A stretch of 64,000 nucleotides of DNA from Prochlorococcus sp. scB243_495K23. GTDB lineage: Bacteria; Cyanobacteriota; Cyanobacteriia; PCC-6307; Cyanobiaceae. Of this stretch, positions 26,750 through 37,727 are shown one piece after another. The notes under the pieces were generated by a model. It did no database searches, was not told where the DNA came from, and worked only from the letters and a program-made list of their open reading frames with translations. The translations under genes were made by a program, and so were the position numbers. The first letter of the stretch is position 1; the number at the start of each line of letters is the position of its first letter. The stretch covers positions 62,001 through 126,000 of the forward strand of contig JFLW01000003.1 in the NCBI GenBank assembly GCA_000635495.1. Direction: 5' to 3'.

Positions 26750-29700
26750 TTGGGCTCTAACTTGAAAAAAATTAGATCTCTAAATTTAAATACTAAGATT
26801 CTTTTGGTAGGGATGCTTTTCCCCTTAGGTTTTTTAGGCACTTTTTTATTAAATAATTTTTTAAAAGAAACTTATAGTTCTAGGAAATTAGAACTTGAAG
26901 AAAGTATTGAGAATCTTTTAGATAAAAATGTTGATTTAGGGGATTATGTCGGGATTAGATTTCTAGGTATTTCTCTGGGAAATTCGAAAATTAATGATAA
27001 AAAAAATATAGATTCTGAAATTAAAGCTAAAAATGTATATGTGGGCATTATGCCTTTTAGATCTTTTTTAAAACAAAAATGGATTGTAAAAATAAGTCCT
27101 AATGAAGCAGCCATTAATATAGATAGAGATTTTTTTAAAAGGGACGAATCTTATAAAAATGTTCGAAGTATAAAAAAATCGCAATCGAAGTATGAATTGA
27201 ACTTTAACTTAAATAAATATTTAGATCTGAAGTTTAATAAAGCAGGATTAAAAACAAAAGTAAAAGGTAATGTTATTTACAAGTCAAGAAATAGACAAAT
27301 CATTGCAAATGTAAAATCAAAGTTTGATGAAAAGGGTTTTTTAAAATTTAAATTTAATACAAAATTAAATCAAGACTATTTAAAAATTGATTTATTCTCA
27401 AACGGTTTAGATCTTGAGAATTCTGATTATATTATTGGGAATAGAAAAATTAGCTTAAAAAAGGGTACCTTTAAATCTAACTTTAAATTTAATAAATCAT
27501 CAAATCGCACATTTTGTGAAGGAAGATTTTCTTTTACTAATTTAAAAATAAAACCAGGAGATTTCGCAGAGAATATAAATTCAGATTCAACTAGGTTTTT
27601 TTGTAAAGAAAATAATTTAATTGTTAATTCAGATAAATTAAATTATGGAACTTTGACTTCGAATTTTAATCTCAATGTACCATTCAATAAAAGTTCCAAT
27701 ACTATTGATCTAGTAGGAAGTATTGGATATATTAATAGCCTGAATCCAGATATTAAATTATCGGGTAATATGCCCTATTGGTTTGATAGAAGAGGTATTA
27801 ATTTTGGAGATGTAGATACTAGTTTCAAAATAAATAGAACTCAATTATCTAATTTAAATATTTTCCGAAAAAATGATATAAGGGGTTTCATTACTGCTAA
27901 AGGAGAATTAAAAGGAAAAATTACTGATCCTGATATTTCTATAAACTTTAATGTTGATTATCCGCACTTTAAAGGTATCCGCATTAGAGAAACATGGGAG
28001 GGAGATATTAACAAAGAAAATAATGGATTTCTGCTTAATATGAAAAATAGATATTCTCCAATCCCTTCATTTCTTTCAATCAAGTTTGATTCTGATCTAA
28101 AACTAGATAATGCAAATTTTATAAGAGTTTTTAATTCAAATAAAGGGACTGTTGGTATAGTCAAAGATGACGATATTTATAATTGGAGAGCAGATAATTT
28201 TCCTCTTGATGAACTTGAATTATCTTTAAACAAAAATCAATTCGATAGAATTGATGGAATTATTAATGGTGAGGGATCAATTTCGTCAGACCAGTCATCC
28301 CTTGTTGGTCGACTTGCTTGGAGTTTAGGTAAATATAGAAATATTAATCTAGCCAATTCATTATTTGATTTCAGTGTCAAAAATAATTATTTCTATATAA
28401 ATTCTTCATTGTATCCAATTGATGGAGGAGTAATTGAAGTCGAATATGATTCAAATAAAAATAATTTTATTAATTCAGAATTCACGAATGTAAGCACTAG
28501 TTGGACTATCCTTACAGCAGTTGATATTTTTAACTTTGATAATAAAAAAGTTATACCCATAAGTAAATCAAATATTTTGGATGATTTGGAAATAAATAAT
28601 AATGATAAATCATTTAAGGAGAGGATCGATTTTATAAATAACTTTGTTGAAAATAGTAATGTGCTAGAGGACAAATTTAATTTGCAAAAATATTTTAATA
28701 AATTTAGAAGTAGATACAATGGAAAAATTACTATTCAGGGCGATAGACCAGATAATTATAAATTGAATGCAAAATTAAATGGCTATCTTGATGTACCTAA
28801 AGATGAATACAACAATAGTAAAGAGGAATTTTCTATTGATTTGGAAGGAGGATTATTAAGAGGCAAAGGTTCTTTAATAATTAATAAATTACCATTAAGT
28901 ACTGCAAATATATTTTTAAATAAACCAAGAGATTTTATTGGAGGGATAGATATGAATTTATTTTATGATCTTGATAAACAATCTTTCTCCAGTGAAATTT
29001 CTTCCAATAATTCATCAATTAAAAATAAAACAATAATATTTGATAAAGGACTAGTTGAATTTGATAATTCTGTTTTTGATATTGATTTTTCCCTTCTAAT
29101 TAATGATTCTGAAATTCCAATAAATATTGAAGGCTCAATACCTATAAATAAATTAGATAACTTAGATCTAAGATTGATTGGGAATGGAAAACTTATTGAG
29201 TTAATAGATATTTTTGCTGATGAATACTTTACCTTTAAAGAAGGTGATGTGAATCTTAGAATTATTCTAAAAGGTACATTAAATAAACCTCTATTAAATG
29301 GATTTGTCGCAATTAATGATTCTGAAATTGATTTTTTCAACAATATAATAAAAAATATTAATAGCATAATAATTTTCGATTTTGATTCTTTAGAGATCAA
29401 TTATCTACAAGCAAAGAATGAAGATTCTGGAGACATTTTTATAAAAGGCTCTTTGCCTTTTTATAGTAAGAAAGATTCCGAGAAGGCAAAAATTAATTTG
29501 ATAACAAAAAGATTTACTTTAGAGAAAGATAATTTTAATTTTTTAATAGATTCAGATATCGATTTAAGTGGATCATTTGAAAGTCCTGTTTTGGGAGGGT
29601 CTCTATCTTTTAATAATGGATTTATTAATTTAAATAGTACAAATCAAAATAATAAAAAAAGAAAAAATCCTATTCGAAAAGAGGATGAAAAAGATTGGCC

Positions 29701-30706
29701 AGAACTCTATTGGAATAATGAAAAGAATATTGAAATAATTTCAAATGAAACAATTTTGAATTCAGTTCTTTTGGGAGAAACTTTGCCTAATTATTTGGAT
29801 AATTTAAGTTTTAATAATCTTAAATTAAAACTTGGTCCAGATTTTAAACTTCAATATTCAGAACTAATTCAAGCTTATTTAGATACTAAATTAGACCTTA
29901 ATATAAACGGAAAGGTAGGCAAAGATTTAAATGCTAGAGGTCTAATTTACCTTCAAAAAGGTAGAGCTAATCTTTATACTACTCCATTTAAACTTGATAA
30001 AAATAAAGATAACTATATTTTATTTGCATCAAGAAGTGGCGTTGTTCCATTTATTAATTTTTCTCTGGTTAGTAAAGTTCCAGATTCTATAATACCTATA
30101 AGTGAAAATAATCAGGATTCAAACATCTCAGGTGATCTTGATGTAAATGCGACTTCTAGTGGTTTGGGGTCATTTGGGATTGGGAATTCAAGGCTTATCA
30201 AAATTGAAGCATCTTATGAAGGATTTTTAGATCAATTATCTTTTGCCGATGAAAATAGAAGAATTCAATTAAGGAGCACGCCAAGTTATAACAGATCACA
30301 AATAATTGGTTTGATTGGAGGTAACTCTGCAAATTTAATAAATAGAGCATTTATTTCTCAACTTAATGATGCTGATGCATTTAGTGAAAGATTTCAGTTA
30401 TCTCTATATCCAGCGTTAATAGAAAATAATGATTCATTTAATAATATCTTTTCCAATGAAAATTTAGATATAGAAAATGATGGTCAATCTTCTAATGAGG
30501 AATTTTCTTCTCAAGCTTGGGTAGCTGAAATAGGTCTTGATATTACTGATGCGATAAATTTTGCCTTCCAAACGGTTCCAGGTAGGGATGATATTTCACC
30601 TTTAGGAATTTTGACTTTTCAGGCAAATCCAAACTTAGAATTATTAGGTTCTTATGATTCCAATGGGGATTGGAAAAGTCAAGTTCAATTATTTTTTAGA
30701 TATTAA
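26750..30706 (+). CDS. TamB/DUF490-like translocation and assembly protein
   Basis: A 1318-residue envelope protein. One N-terminal membrane helix (about 15-36, ILLVGMLFPLGFLGTFLL) anchors a very long region of beta-strand repeats rich in Asn, Lys and Asp. The C-terminal about 400 residues are the DUF490/TamB domain, with ARGLIYLQKGRANLYT and the closing FQANPNLELLGSYDSNG. TamB-like proteins bridge inner and outer membranes and move lipids or help insert outer-membrane proteins. The start is TTG; a second TTG four codons later is an alternative. It is followed by proA after 67 bases. Confidence 0.83.
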   Translation: MGSNLKKIRSLNLNTKILLVGMLFPLGFLGTFLLNNFLKETYSSRKLELEESIENLLDKNVDLGDYVGIRFLGISLGNSKINDKKNIDSEIKAKNVYVGIMPFRSFLKQKWIVKISPNEAAINIDRDFFKRDESYKNVRSIKKSQSKYELNFNLNKYLDLKFNKAGLKTKVKGNVIYKSRNRQIIANVKSKFDEKGFLKFKFNTKLNQDYLKIDLFSNGLDLENSDYIIGNRKISLKKGTFKSNFKFNKSSNRTFCEGRFSFTNLKIKPGDFAENINSDSTRFFCKENNLIVNSDKLNYGTLTSNFNLNVPFNKSSNTIDLVGSIGYINSLNPDIKLSGNMPYWFDRRGINFGDVDTSFKINRTQLSNLNIFRKNDIRGFITAKGELKGKITDPDISINFNVDYPHFKGIRIRETWEGDINKENNGFLLNMKNRYSPIPSFLSIKFDSDLKLDNANFIRVFNSNKGTVGIVKDDDIYNWRADNFPLDELELSLNKNQFDRIDGIINGEGSISSDQSSLVGRLAWSLGKYRNINLANSLFDFSVKNNYFYINSSLYPIDGGVIEVEYDSNKNNFINSEFTNVSTSWTILTAVDIFNFDNKKVIPISKSNILDDLEINNNDKSFKERIDFINNFVENSNVLEDKFNLQKYFNKFRSRYNGKITIQGDRPDNYKLNAKLNGYLDVPKDEYNNSKEEFSIDLEGGLLRGKGSLIINKLPLSTANIFLNKPRDFIGGIDMNLFYDLDKQSFSSEISSNNSSIKNKTIIFDKGLVEFDNSVFDIDFSLLINDSEIPINIEGSIPINKLDNLDLRLIGNGKLIELIDIFADEYFTFKEGDVNLRIILKGTLNKPLLNGFVAINDSEIDFFNNIIKNINSIIIFDFDSLEINYLQAKNEDSGDIFIKGSLPFYSKKDSEKAKINLITKRFTLEKDNFNFLIDSDIDLSGSFESPVLGGSLSFNNGFINLNSTNQNNKKRKNPIRKEDEKDWPELYWNNEKNIEIISNETILNSVLLGETLPNYLDNLSFNNLKLKLGPDFKLQYSELIQAYLDTKLDLNINGKVGKDLNARGLIYLQKGRANLYTTPFKLDKNKDNYILFASRSGVVPFINFSLVSKVPDSIIPISENNQDSNISGDLDVNATSSGLGSFGIGNSRLIKIEASYEGFLDQLSFADENRRIQLRSTPSYNRSQIIGLIGGNSANLINRAFISQLNDADAFSERFQLSLYPALIENNDSFNNIFSNENLDIENDGQSSNEEFSSQAWVAEIGLDITDAINFAFQTVPGRDDISPLGILTFQANPNLELLGSYDSNGDWKSQVQLFFRY

Positions 30707-30773
30707 CTTAGAAAAAAATTTAGTTTAAAGAATCGTTAATTTGATTTATTATTATATTATCTAAGAAAATATT

Positions 30774-32084
30774 ATGGCTAATATCTTTGAAGTCCCTCAG
30801 CCAGATAATGATCTTCTAGAAAAATCTGAGAAAGTTCGTTTGGCATCAATAAAAATAAGTCAGACTGAAAATCAAAATCGAATTAAAGCCTTAAATTTTA
30901 TGGCTGATTATCTAGAAAAAAATTCTAAAGAAATATTAGAGGCTAATAATGCGGATTATGTAAATGCAGAGAAAAAGGGTATTTCTAGGGCTTTACTTTC
31001 TAGATTAAAGTTATCAAAATCAAAATTAAATTCAGGAATAGAAGGGGTAAGAAAAGTTGGAGACTTGGCTGATCCTGTAAATCAAGTTCAAATAAAAAGA
31101 GAGCTCTCAAAGGGATTGATCTTAGAAAGAAAAACTGTACCAATTGGAGTTTTAGGAGTTATTTTTGAATCACGGCCAGATGCTGTGATGCAGATTAGTT
31201 CTTTAGCGATAAGATCAGGTAATGGTGTAATACTAAAAGGTGGTAGTGAAGCCAATTTAACAAATACTTCAATAGTAAAAGCATTGCAAGAAGGTTTAAA
31301 TGAATCAGGCCTTGATAAAAATGCAATATGTTTATTAACAAGCAGAAAAGATAGCATGGCGATGTTAAATCTTGAGAAATATATTAATTTAATAATTCCA
31401 AGAGGAAGCAATGAATTAGTTAAATTTATTCAGGAGAATACAAGAATTCCTGTGCTAGGCCATGCTGATGGAATTTGTCACTTGTTTATAGATATTGAGG
31501 CAAATCTAGAGATGGCTTTGTCAGTTGCTTTGGACAGCAAAATTCAATATCCTGCAGCATGTAATGCTATCGAAACTTTATTAGTCCATAAAGATATCGC
31601 ACCAGCTTTTTTAGAAAAGGCCATCCCTCTTTTTAATGCTAATGATGTTAAATTAATCGGAGATAAGAGATCAGTTGAATTAGGGTTGAATTATGAGGCT
31701 AGCCTAGAAGATTGGGAAACTGAATATTTGGATTTAATTCTATCGATAAAAATTGTTGATGATCTTGAGGCGGCAATTATACATATTCAAAAATATAGTT
31801 CAAAACATACAGATGGAATAATTACTGAAAATTCAAATACTGCCAATAGATTTATGAATGTAGTTGATAGTGCAGGTGTTTTTCATAATTGCTCTACTAG
31901 GTTTGCAGATGGGTTTAGATATGGATTCGGAGCTGAAGTTGGTATATCTACTCAAACTCTTCCACCTAGGGGACCTGTAGGTCTTGAAGGTTTGGTAACT
32001 TATAAATATTTTCTAAAAGGTGATGGGAATATCGTTGATGATTTTTCATCAGGAAAAGCTATATATACACATAAAGATCTTTAA
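30774..32084 (+). CDS. proA: Gamma-glutamyl phosphate reductase
   Basis: Reduces gamma-glutamyl phosphate with NADPH in proline synthesis. The 436-residue aldehyde-dehydrogenase-fold enzyme has PIGVLGVIFESRPDAVMQI, the nucleotide loop LKGGSEANLTNT and the active-site Cys in YPAACNAIETLL. The C-terminal HTDGIITEN and GAEVGISTQTLPPRGPVGLE segments are family hallmarks. It is followed closely by folB (11 bases). The kinase proB is not in this window. Confidence 0.97.
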   Translation: MANIFEVPQPDNDLLEKSEKVRLASIKISQTENQNRIKALNFMADYLEKNSKEILEANNADYVNAEKKGISRALLSRLKLSKSKLNSGIEGVRKVGDLADPVNQVQIKRELSKGLILERKTVPIGVLGVIFESRPDAVMQISSLAIRSGNGVILKGGSEANLTNTSIVKALQEGLNESGLDKNAICLLTSRKDSMAMLNLEKYINLIIPRGSNELVKFIQENTRIPVLGHADGICHLFIDIEANLEMALSVALDSKIQYPAACNAIETLLVHKDIAPAFLEKAIPLFNANDVKLIGDKRSVELGLNYEASLEDWETEYLDLILSIKIVDDLEAAIIHIQKYSSKHTDGIITENSNTANRFMNVVDSAGVFHNCSTRFADGFRYGFGAEVGISTQTLPPRGPVGLEGLVTYKYFLKGDGNIVDDFSSGKAIYTHKDL

Positions 32085-32095
32085 AACTTTTAAAG

Positions 32096-32458
32096 ATGGA
32101 AACTTTTTTAAAAATTGAGAATATTAAACTTTGGGCTAGAGTTGGCGTTCTTGATGAAGAAAGGGAATTAGGACAACTATTTATTTTAGATATATTTTTG
32201 TGGACTGATTTTGAAAAATGTACAGTAAATGATGATATAAAAAAAACAGTTGACTATTCAAAATTAGTTCAAATTTTAAAAGATCAATCAAAGAAAATAT
32301 ATTGTTTCACAATTGAAAAATATTCAAACTCAATTTTAGAAATTATTGATCAGGAATTTAAGCTTTCTAAAATTAAAATTATTTTGACAAAATGCAAACC
32401 TCCAATCACAGGTTTCGATGGGAAGGTGTCAATAGTAAGAATTCTTGAAAATAATTAA
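32096..32458 (+). CDS. folB: Dihydroneopterin aldolase
   Basis: Cleaves dihydroneopterin to hydroxymethyl-dihydropterin and glycolaldehyde for folate. The 120-residue length fits, with IKLWARVGVLDEERELGQ near the N-terminus (the pterin-binding Glu), DYSKLV near 59, EKYSNSILE near 85 and CKPPITGFDGKVSIV near the end containing the catalytic Lys. It sits between proA and an overlapping lipase-like gene. The PTPS-like gene at 15.9 kb uses a related pterin substrate. Confidence 0.93.
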   Translation: METFLKIENIKLWARVGVLDEERELGQLFILDIFLWTDFEKCTVNDDIKKTVDYSKLVQILKDQSKKIYCFTIEKYSNSILEIIDQEFKLSKIKIILTKCKPPITGFDGKVSIVRILENN

Positions 32459-33056
32459 AATATTGGAAAAAAGAAATCCCATTATATTGATTCATGGCCT
32501 TTGGAATACTTCAAGTATTTTTTCTTCTATTACACCAAAACTTGATGATATTGGCATTGAATATTTTGCCCCAACTCTTAAGCATTCATTTGGAATGACT
32601 TCAATTCTGGATTTGACTTATAAACTAAACGAATTGATTTTAGAGAAATATGGTTTAGAAAAAGAAATAGATATTTTGGGATTTTCAATGGGAGGAATAA
32701 TTGGAAGGTCTTGGCTTCAAAAATTTAATGGGTGTAAAAGAACAAGAAGATTAATATCTATAGGCTCCCCTCACAAAGGAACTTTGATGGCTCAATTAAT
32801 ACCTAAATACCCTTTTAGAGGAATATCAGAAATGAAAATAAATAGTAACTTTTTAAGGGAACTTGCAAATAATGATTTTTTACTTGATGAAATTGAGTGT
32901 ATAAATTTTTTTACTTATTGGGATATGATGGTTTTTCCTGGCTGGTGGACAAATTTAAAATTTGGGAAAAAAATATCAGTAAAAGTATTTAAACATAGAA
33001 ATCTAGTAAGAAATAAATCTATGGTCGAGAAAATAATCGATGAGATAATTATGTAG
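32445..33056 (+). CDS. Lipase-like alpha/beta hydrolase
   Basis: A 203-residue hydrolase. PIILIHGLW at residues 12-20 is the oxyanion strand, the nucleophile Ser81 lies in GFSMGG (79-84), and Asp160 and His184 are candidates for the triad. ISIGSPHKGT is typical of triacylglycerol lipase and PGAP1-like proteins. The TTG start lies inside the end of folB, overlapping by 14 bases in another frame; no later start keeps the first strand. Its end overlaps the convergent M3 peptidase gene by 8 bases. No signal peptide is seen. The substrate is unknown. Confidence 0.8.
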   Translation: MKIIKILEKRNPIILIHGLWNTSSIFSSITPKLDDIGIEYFAPTLKHSFGMTSILDLTYKLNELILEKYGLEKEIDILGFSMGGIIGRSWLQKFNGCKRTRRLISIGSPHKGTLMAQLIPKYPFRGISEMKINSNFLRELANNDFLLDEIECINFFTYWDMMVFPGWWTNLKFGKKISVKVFKHRNLVRNKSMVEKIIDEIIM

Positions 33057-35136
33057 CTCCTGATAGACCTAAGTGTCTTATTAAAGAATCTGTTTGTGGC
33101 TCTCTTCCCCTAAATAGTTTAAATATGTCTAATGGAGGTAAGCTTCCACCTAAACTAAGGATTGTATCTTTAAACTTCTTTCCTATTAACTTTAAATCTT
33201 CAGCGTTTCCTAGATCAGCTTCTTCAAACATTGAAAATGCATCAGCACTTAGAACTTCAGCCCATTTATATGAGTAATATCCTGCAGAATATCCTCCTGC
33301 AAATATATGACTAAAACAACAAAGAAATTGATCTTCTTGAATAGGTTCAATAACAGTAGTTTGTTTTGCAATTTCTCTTCTTATTTTATCTGCAGTTTTA
33401 CCTTCGTTTTTATCAATATTACTGTGCAATCTGAGATCTGTTATTGCAAAATGTAGTTGTCTAAGAGTAGCCATACCACAATTAAAAGTTCTATTCTTTA
33501 GGAGCTTCTCAAAATTCTCATCGGATAATTTTTCTCCTGTTTTGTAGTGCTTAGCAATATTCATAAGTGTATTTTTATGAAAACACCAGTTTTCCATAAA
33601 TTGACTTGGAAGTTCGACTGCATCCCACTCAACGTTGTTGATGCCAGCTGCTTGAGGAAGATTTACAGTAGTAAGCATGTGTTGAAGGCCATGACCAAAT
33701 TCATGGAAAAGGGTCTGAACTTCTTCAAAACTCATCAAACTAGGTTTATCTTTTGATGGTGGAGTCTGATTACAAACGAGATAAGCTACCGGGAGGGTCT
33801 TTTTGCCAACATTATTTTTATTCAAACATTCATCCATCCAAGCCCCTCCCCTCTTTGATTCAGGCCTTGAATATGGATCTAGGTAAAATGATGCTATTTT
33901 GTCATTTTCTTTATTGAGGATATTAAAAAATAAAACGTCATCATTCCAAAGTGGTGCCTCATCAGTTGCCTCTACTACTTGAATTTCAAAAAGCTTTTCA
34001 CTTAATTTAAATAAACCTTTTAAAACATCATTTAGTGGGAACCAAGGTCTCAAAGACTCTTGATCCAAATTGAGCTTTTCCTTTCTAAGAAGTTCGGACC
34101 AATAACTAACATCCCATGGCTCGATATTCTGTGATTTTGGAAATCCATTAGCTTTAGAAAACTTATCGAGGGTTTCTAATTCAATTTTTGCGGTTTTGAA
34201 TGCTGGCTCTCTTAATTCTTCTAAGAGGTTTTCAACATTTTTAATTTCTTTCGCCATTTTCGTTGACAAACTTAATTCTGCCCAACTTTTATAACCTAGA
34301 AGATTAGCCTGTTTAGTTCTAAGAGATAATATCTCTTCAATGATTTGAGAATTATTTTTTTCTCCTTGAGATGCCCTACCAACGAATGCCTTATAAAGTT
34401 TCTCTCTAAGGTTTCGGTCAGTGGCATATGTCATAAATGAAGTATAAGTTGGAATATCTAGGCTTAATTTCCAAGGCCCATTTTTAATATCAACTTCTTC
34501 ATCTTTTTTTAAGTGGTTGTGTGCAGAAATTGCCATTAATTCAAGTACTCGTTCAGGTAGACCATCGACTTCAGATTTTTTATTTAATATTAAAAACCAT
34601 TTATTAGTAGCATCAAGAACATTATTACTGAAGTCTGTTGAAAGCTTTCCAAGCTTTTCTGAAATGTTATTGAATTCTTCTTGATTATTCTTTTGTAGTG
34701 AAATGCCTCTATGTTGCATCTCAAGAATTTCTTTATCCAAAATTCTGTTTTTGATTTGATCAAAGTTATTAGTTTCTTTAAGCTTGACTAAAGAATTGTA
34801 AATTATTTTACTTTGTCCGAATTTATTACTCAAGCTAATAATTTCTGGAAGGAATTTTGAATAAATGTCTCTTAGACTTTCAGAATTATTTACTGCATTT
34901 AGGTGACTTATTACTCCCCAACTCCATCTAAGAATTTCATTAAGTTCATTTAAGGGATTTATTACATTATTCCAATTTAAATCATTGTGAATTAAATAGT
35001 TAGATAAATTTTTCTCTACTTTTTTAAAATCTTCAGCTATCTTTTCTAGCACTATTGGAAATTGTTTATTTATGCTTTCGGGCGTAAATTTTTTAAATTC
35101 AGGTAATTCTCCATAATTAAAAATTGAGGTATCCAT
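33049..35136 (-). CDS. prlC: M3 family oligopeptidase (oligopeptidase A-like)
   Basis: A 695-residue zinc metallopeptidase that trims peptides, including cleaved signal and transit peptides, in the cytoplasm. The zinc site HEFGH is at residues 478-482, inside the conserved FHEFGHGLQHML, and a downstream Glu in NVEWDAVELPSQFMEN completes the metal ligands. The length and long helical N-terminal half fit oligopeptidase A. It follows ndhD after 13 bases and is the last gene of a seven-gene minus-strand run. The symbol is by homology to the enterobacterial gene. Confidence 0.92.
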   Translation of the reverse strand: MDTSIFNYGELPEFKKFTPESINKQFPIVLEKIAEDFKKVEKNLSNYLIHNDLNWNNVINPLNELNEILRWSWGVISHLNAVNNSESLRDIYSKFLPEIISLSNKFGQSKIIYNSLVKLKETNNFDQIKNRILDKEILEMQHRGISLQKNNQEEFNNISEKLGKLSTDFSNNVLDATNKWFLILNKKSEVDGLPERVLELMAISAHNHLKKDEEVDIKNGPWKLSLDIPTYTSFMTYATDRNLREKLYKAFVGRASQGEKNNSQIIEEILSLRTKQANLLGYKSWAELSLSTKMAKEIKNVENLLEELREPAFKTAKIELETLDKFSKANGFPKSQNIEPWDVSYWSELLRKEKLNLDQESLRPWFPLNDVLKGLFKLSEKLFEIQVVEATDEAPLWNDDVLFFNILNKENDKIASFYLDPYSRPESKRGGAWMDECLNKNNVGKKTLPVAYLVCNQTPPSKDKPSLMSFEEVQTLFHEFGHGLQHMLTTVNLPQAAGINNVEWDAVELPSQFMENWCFHKNTLMNIAKHYKTGEKLSDENFEKLLKNRTFNCGMATLRQLHFAITDLRLHSNIDKNEGKTADKIRREIAKQTTVIEPIQEDQFLCCFSHIFAGGYSAGYYSYKWAEVLSADAFSMFEEADLGNAEDLKLIGKKFKDTILSLGGSLPPLDIFKLFRGREPQTDSLIRHLGLSGAT

Positions 35137-35149
35137 TTATTAAAATAAT

Positions 35150-36691
35150 CTAATTAACTAAAGTTGGTATTAGTCCTATTAATTTAGCTAGAGTAAGCTG
35201 CTGACTGAGAGCATTCGTTGAAGATTCATATAAATTGATTGCGATTTTTGGCCAAAAACCTATCACCAAAGTAGGCAACAATAAGCTGAACCCAATAGTC
35301 AATTCTCGACCATTCATCTCTTTAACTGTAGCTAGTGCAGGAATTCTAGGGCCAAAGAATACTCTTCTACACATCGATAGCAGATAAATTGGTGTTAAAA
35401 CTAAACCTATAGCTGCAATAAGAATAGTGATCGATCTAAAGATAGAGCTGAAACCTTCTTGACTAGTGATTCCTAAAAATACAGTTATTTCACTTATAAA
35501 TCCACTCATTCCAGGTAGTGCTAAAGAGGCCAAAGAACTTGCCAAGAAAAAAGCAAAAGTTATCGGCAGTACTTTTGCTAAACCACCCATATTGGGTATC
35601 GAAAGAGTATTTGTTCTTTCATAAAATGAGCCAGTAACAAAAAACATAGCTGCAGCGATAAGTCCGTGGCTTATCATTTGGAGCATCGCCCCACTTATAC
35701 CTAAAGCATCTACTGCTCCAATCCCTAATAAAACAAAACCCATATGACTCACAGAGCTACATGCAATTCTCCTTTTAACATTATCTTGAGCAAATGCATT
35801 AAGAGCTCCATAAATTATATTAATAATTCCAAGAATAATTAGCGCAGGTGCGATTTGAAGATGTACCTCAGGAAGTATTTGAACATTGAATCTTAAGAGG
35901 GCATAACCTCCCATTTTTAAGAGTATTCCTGCGAGTAACATTGAAACTGGAGCATTAGCCTCTCCATGAGCATCTGGCAGCCAAGTATGTAATGGGAAGA
36001 TAGGAAGTTTTACTCCAAAACCAATTAAAAATCCTAAATAAGATAATAAAGCTAGGCTGCCTGTGACATGTTTATTGGTTAAATCGGTAATATTTAAAGT
36101 AAAGGTATCACCACTCAAAGCAAGTGCTAACCCACTTATGAGTATTAATAATGAAGCTAAGGCTGTATAAAGAATGAATTTAGTGGCTGCATATAATTTC
36201 TTTTTCCCTCCCCAAATAGCAATAAGAAGATATACCGGAACTAATTCAAGTTCCCATGCCAAGAAAAATAATAGAAAATCTTGAGAAAGGAAAACTAATG
36301 CCTGTGCTGATGCTTGAACTAATAAAAGAGCAAAATATAAATTAGATTTTTTCTTAATTTTCCAACTAGCCGCAGCTGATAAAAATGTAATTAACCCACT
36401 TAATGCTATTAAAGGAGCAGATAACCCATCTACGCCAAGAGACCACTCTAAGCCTATTGATGGTAACCAAGAAGCTCTTTCTACCAGTTGTAAAGAGCTA
36501 TCTGAAGTATTGAATTTTTGAAAAAGGACGCTGAGTATTAGTAAAAAATCTATAAATAAAAAACTTAATGAGATATTTCTAGGAAGTGTGTTATCTTCTC
36601 CTTCTTTTGAATTCAAGAAAGGCATTATTAATGCTCCAATTAAAGGCAGTAAAACGATTGATGATAGCCAAGGAAAAGATTCTAAATTCAT
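35150..36691 (-). CDS. ndhD: NAD(P)H-quinone oxidoreductase chain 4
   Basis: A 513-residue proton-pumping subunit of NDH-1 in the thylakoid membrane, with about 14 membrane helices. The proton-transfer region [21 protein letters not shown], the discontinuous-helix segment [19 protein letters not shown] and [12 protein letters not shown] are seen; key Glu in WELE and Lys residues in membrane helices are in place. Its relation to NdhD1 (respiration and cyclic flow) rather than the CO2-uptake forms is likely, since no ndhF or cup genes are adjacent, but this is inference. It follows thrB after 79 bases. Confidence 0.93.
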   Translation of the reverse strand: MNLESFPWLSSIVLLPLIGALIMPFLNSKEGEDNTLPRNISLSFLFIDFLLILSVLFQKFNTSDSSLQLVERASWLPSIGLEWSLGVDGLSAPLIALSGLITFLSAAASWKIKKKSNLYFALLLVQASAQALVFLSQDFLLFFLAWELELVPVYLLIAIWGGKKKLYAATKFILYTALASLLILISGLALALSGDTFTLNITDLTNKHVTGSLALLSYLGFLIGFGVKLPIFPLHTWLPDAHGEANAPVSMLLAGILLKMGGYALLRFNVQILPEVHLQIAPALIILGIINIIYGALNAFAQDNVKRRIACSSVSHMGFVLLGIGAVDALGISGAMLQMISHGLIAAAMFFVTGSFYERTNTLSIPNMGGLAKVLPITFAFFLASSLASLALPGMSGFISEITVFLGITSQEGFSSIFRSITILIAAIGLVLTPIYLLSMCRRVFFGPRIPALATVKEMNGRELTIGFSLLLPTLVIGFWPKIAINLYESSTNALSQQLTLAKLIGLIPTLVN

Positions 36692-36770
36692 TTATATAAT
36701 GAATAATTTTTTTATTCTAGTTGAAGTTGTACTAGCTTGAGACTATAACATTAAAAATGCCTAAGTAAAA

Positions 36771-37718
36771 CTACTTACCAGAAATAGTGCTAAATTGGCT
36801 GCCGGTTGTTTGAACGTTTAAGAATGGCGCTCTACTAGCTACACCTGACTTCTCCCATGCTTTCACCATGGCTTGACTGACGTTTTTACCATTTTCTTTT
36901 TTACACAAAGCTAAGATACTCGGCCCAGCCCCACTAATTGCGCATCCTAGAGCACCTGCATTTAGTGCGGCATCTTTAACTTCTAATCCACCCTTAATAA
37001 GTTTCCATCTGTAGGGTTCATGTAACTTATCAAACATTCCTTCTTTTATAAGTTCCGCATTCCCTGCTTTTAAGCCGTTAAGTAACAAAGTAAGCGCCCC
37101 CATATTTGTCACTGCATCTGATATAGGTACATTCTTGGGCATAACCTTTCTTGCTTCACTTGTACTTAGACGAATTGCAGGTATTGCTACAACAGCTTTA
37201 ATTGAATCGTGCCAATCACATCTAATGATTCGCCATCTCTGAGAAGAAGACCTTGCTGTCAAACAAAGCCCACCCAGAAGAGAGGGCACTACATTATCAG
37301 GATGACCTTCTATATCAATGGCAAGTTCAAGGAGTTTTTCTTTGGATAATGGAGAGTTCATTATTGCATTTGCTCCGATAAGTCCAGCAACTATTGCTGT
37401 AGCACTACTTCCTAGCCCGCGAGCAGGCGGCACTGCCAATTTAACTCTTGCTTCAAGTGCAAAAGGATCCATTTTTGCGCTCTCCCATACTTTCTGCGCT
37501 GCTCTAAAAACTAAGTTTTCAGGTCCTCCTCTTAAGTGATTACCATCTGTACTTTCCATTATTAAGTCAAATCTATCTCCACCACCTTCAATTCTCGTAA
37601 AAATAAACTCATTATACAAATCTAATGCTGCTCCAAGACAATCGAATCCAGGCCCTAAATTGGCAGTTGTTGAAGGCACTGTTACCCTTATTTTTTTACC
37701 TACTTCAGGAATAGACAT
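36771..37718 (-). CDS. thrB: Homoserine kinase
   Basis: A 315-residue GHMP kinase that phosphorylates homoserine in threonine synthesis. The N-terminal VPSTTANLGPGFDCLG is the substrate-binding signature, PPARGLGSSATAIV near 100-113 is the ATP loop, and AISGAGPSILAL near 265 the third GHMP motif. It follows glk after 9 bases on the same strand and precedes ndhD by 79 bases. The other threonine genes are not in the window. Confidence 0.96.
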   Translation of the reverse strand: MSIPEVGKKIRVTVPSTTANLGPGFDCLGAALDLYNEFIFTRIEGGGDRFDLIMESTDGNHLRGGPENLVFRAAQKVWESAKMDPFALEARVKLAVPPARGLGSSATAIVAGLIGANAIMNSPLSKEKLLELAIDIEGHPDNVVPSLLGGLCLTARSSSQRWRIIRCDWHDSIKAVVAIPAIRLSTSEARKVMPKNVPISDAVTNMGALTLLLNGLKAGNAELIKEGMFDKLHEPYRWKLIKGGLEVKDAALNAGALGCAISGAGPSILALCKKENGKNVSQAMVKAWEKSGVASRAPFLNVQTTGSQFSTISGK

Positions 37719-37727
37719 TTTTTGTTT

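Noticed and set aside
28963-29400. Minus-strand frame of 145 codons inside the tamB-like gene
   Set aside because: Composition is typical of the antisense of an AT-rich, Asn/Lys-rich protein; no motif or start support.
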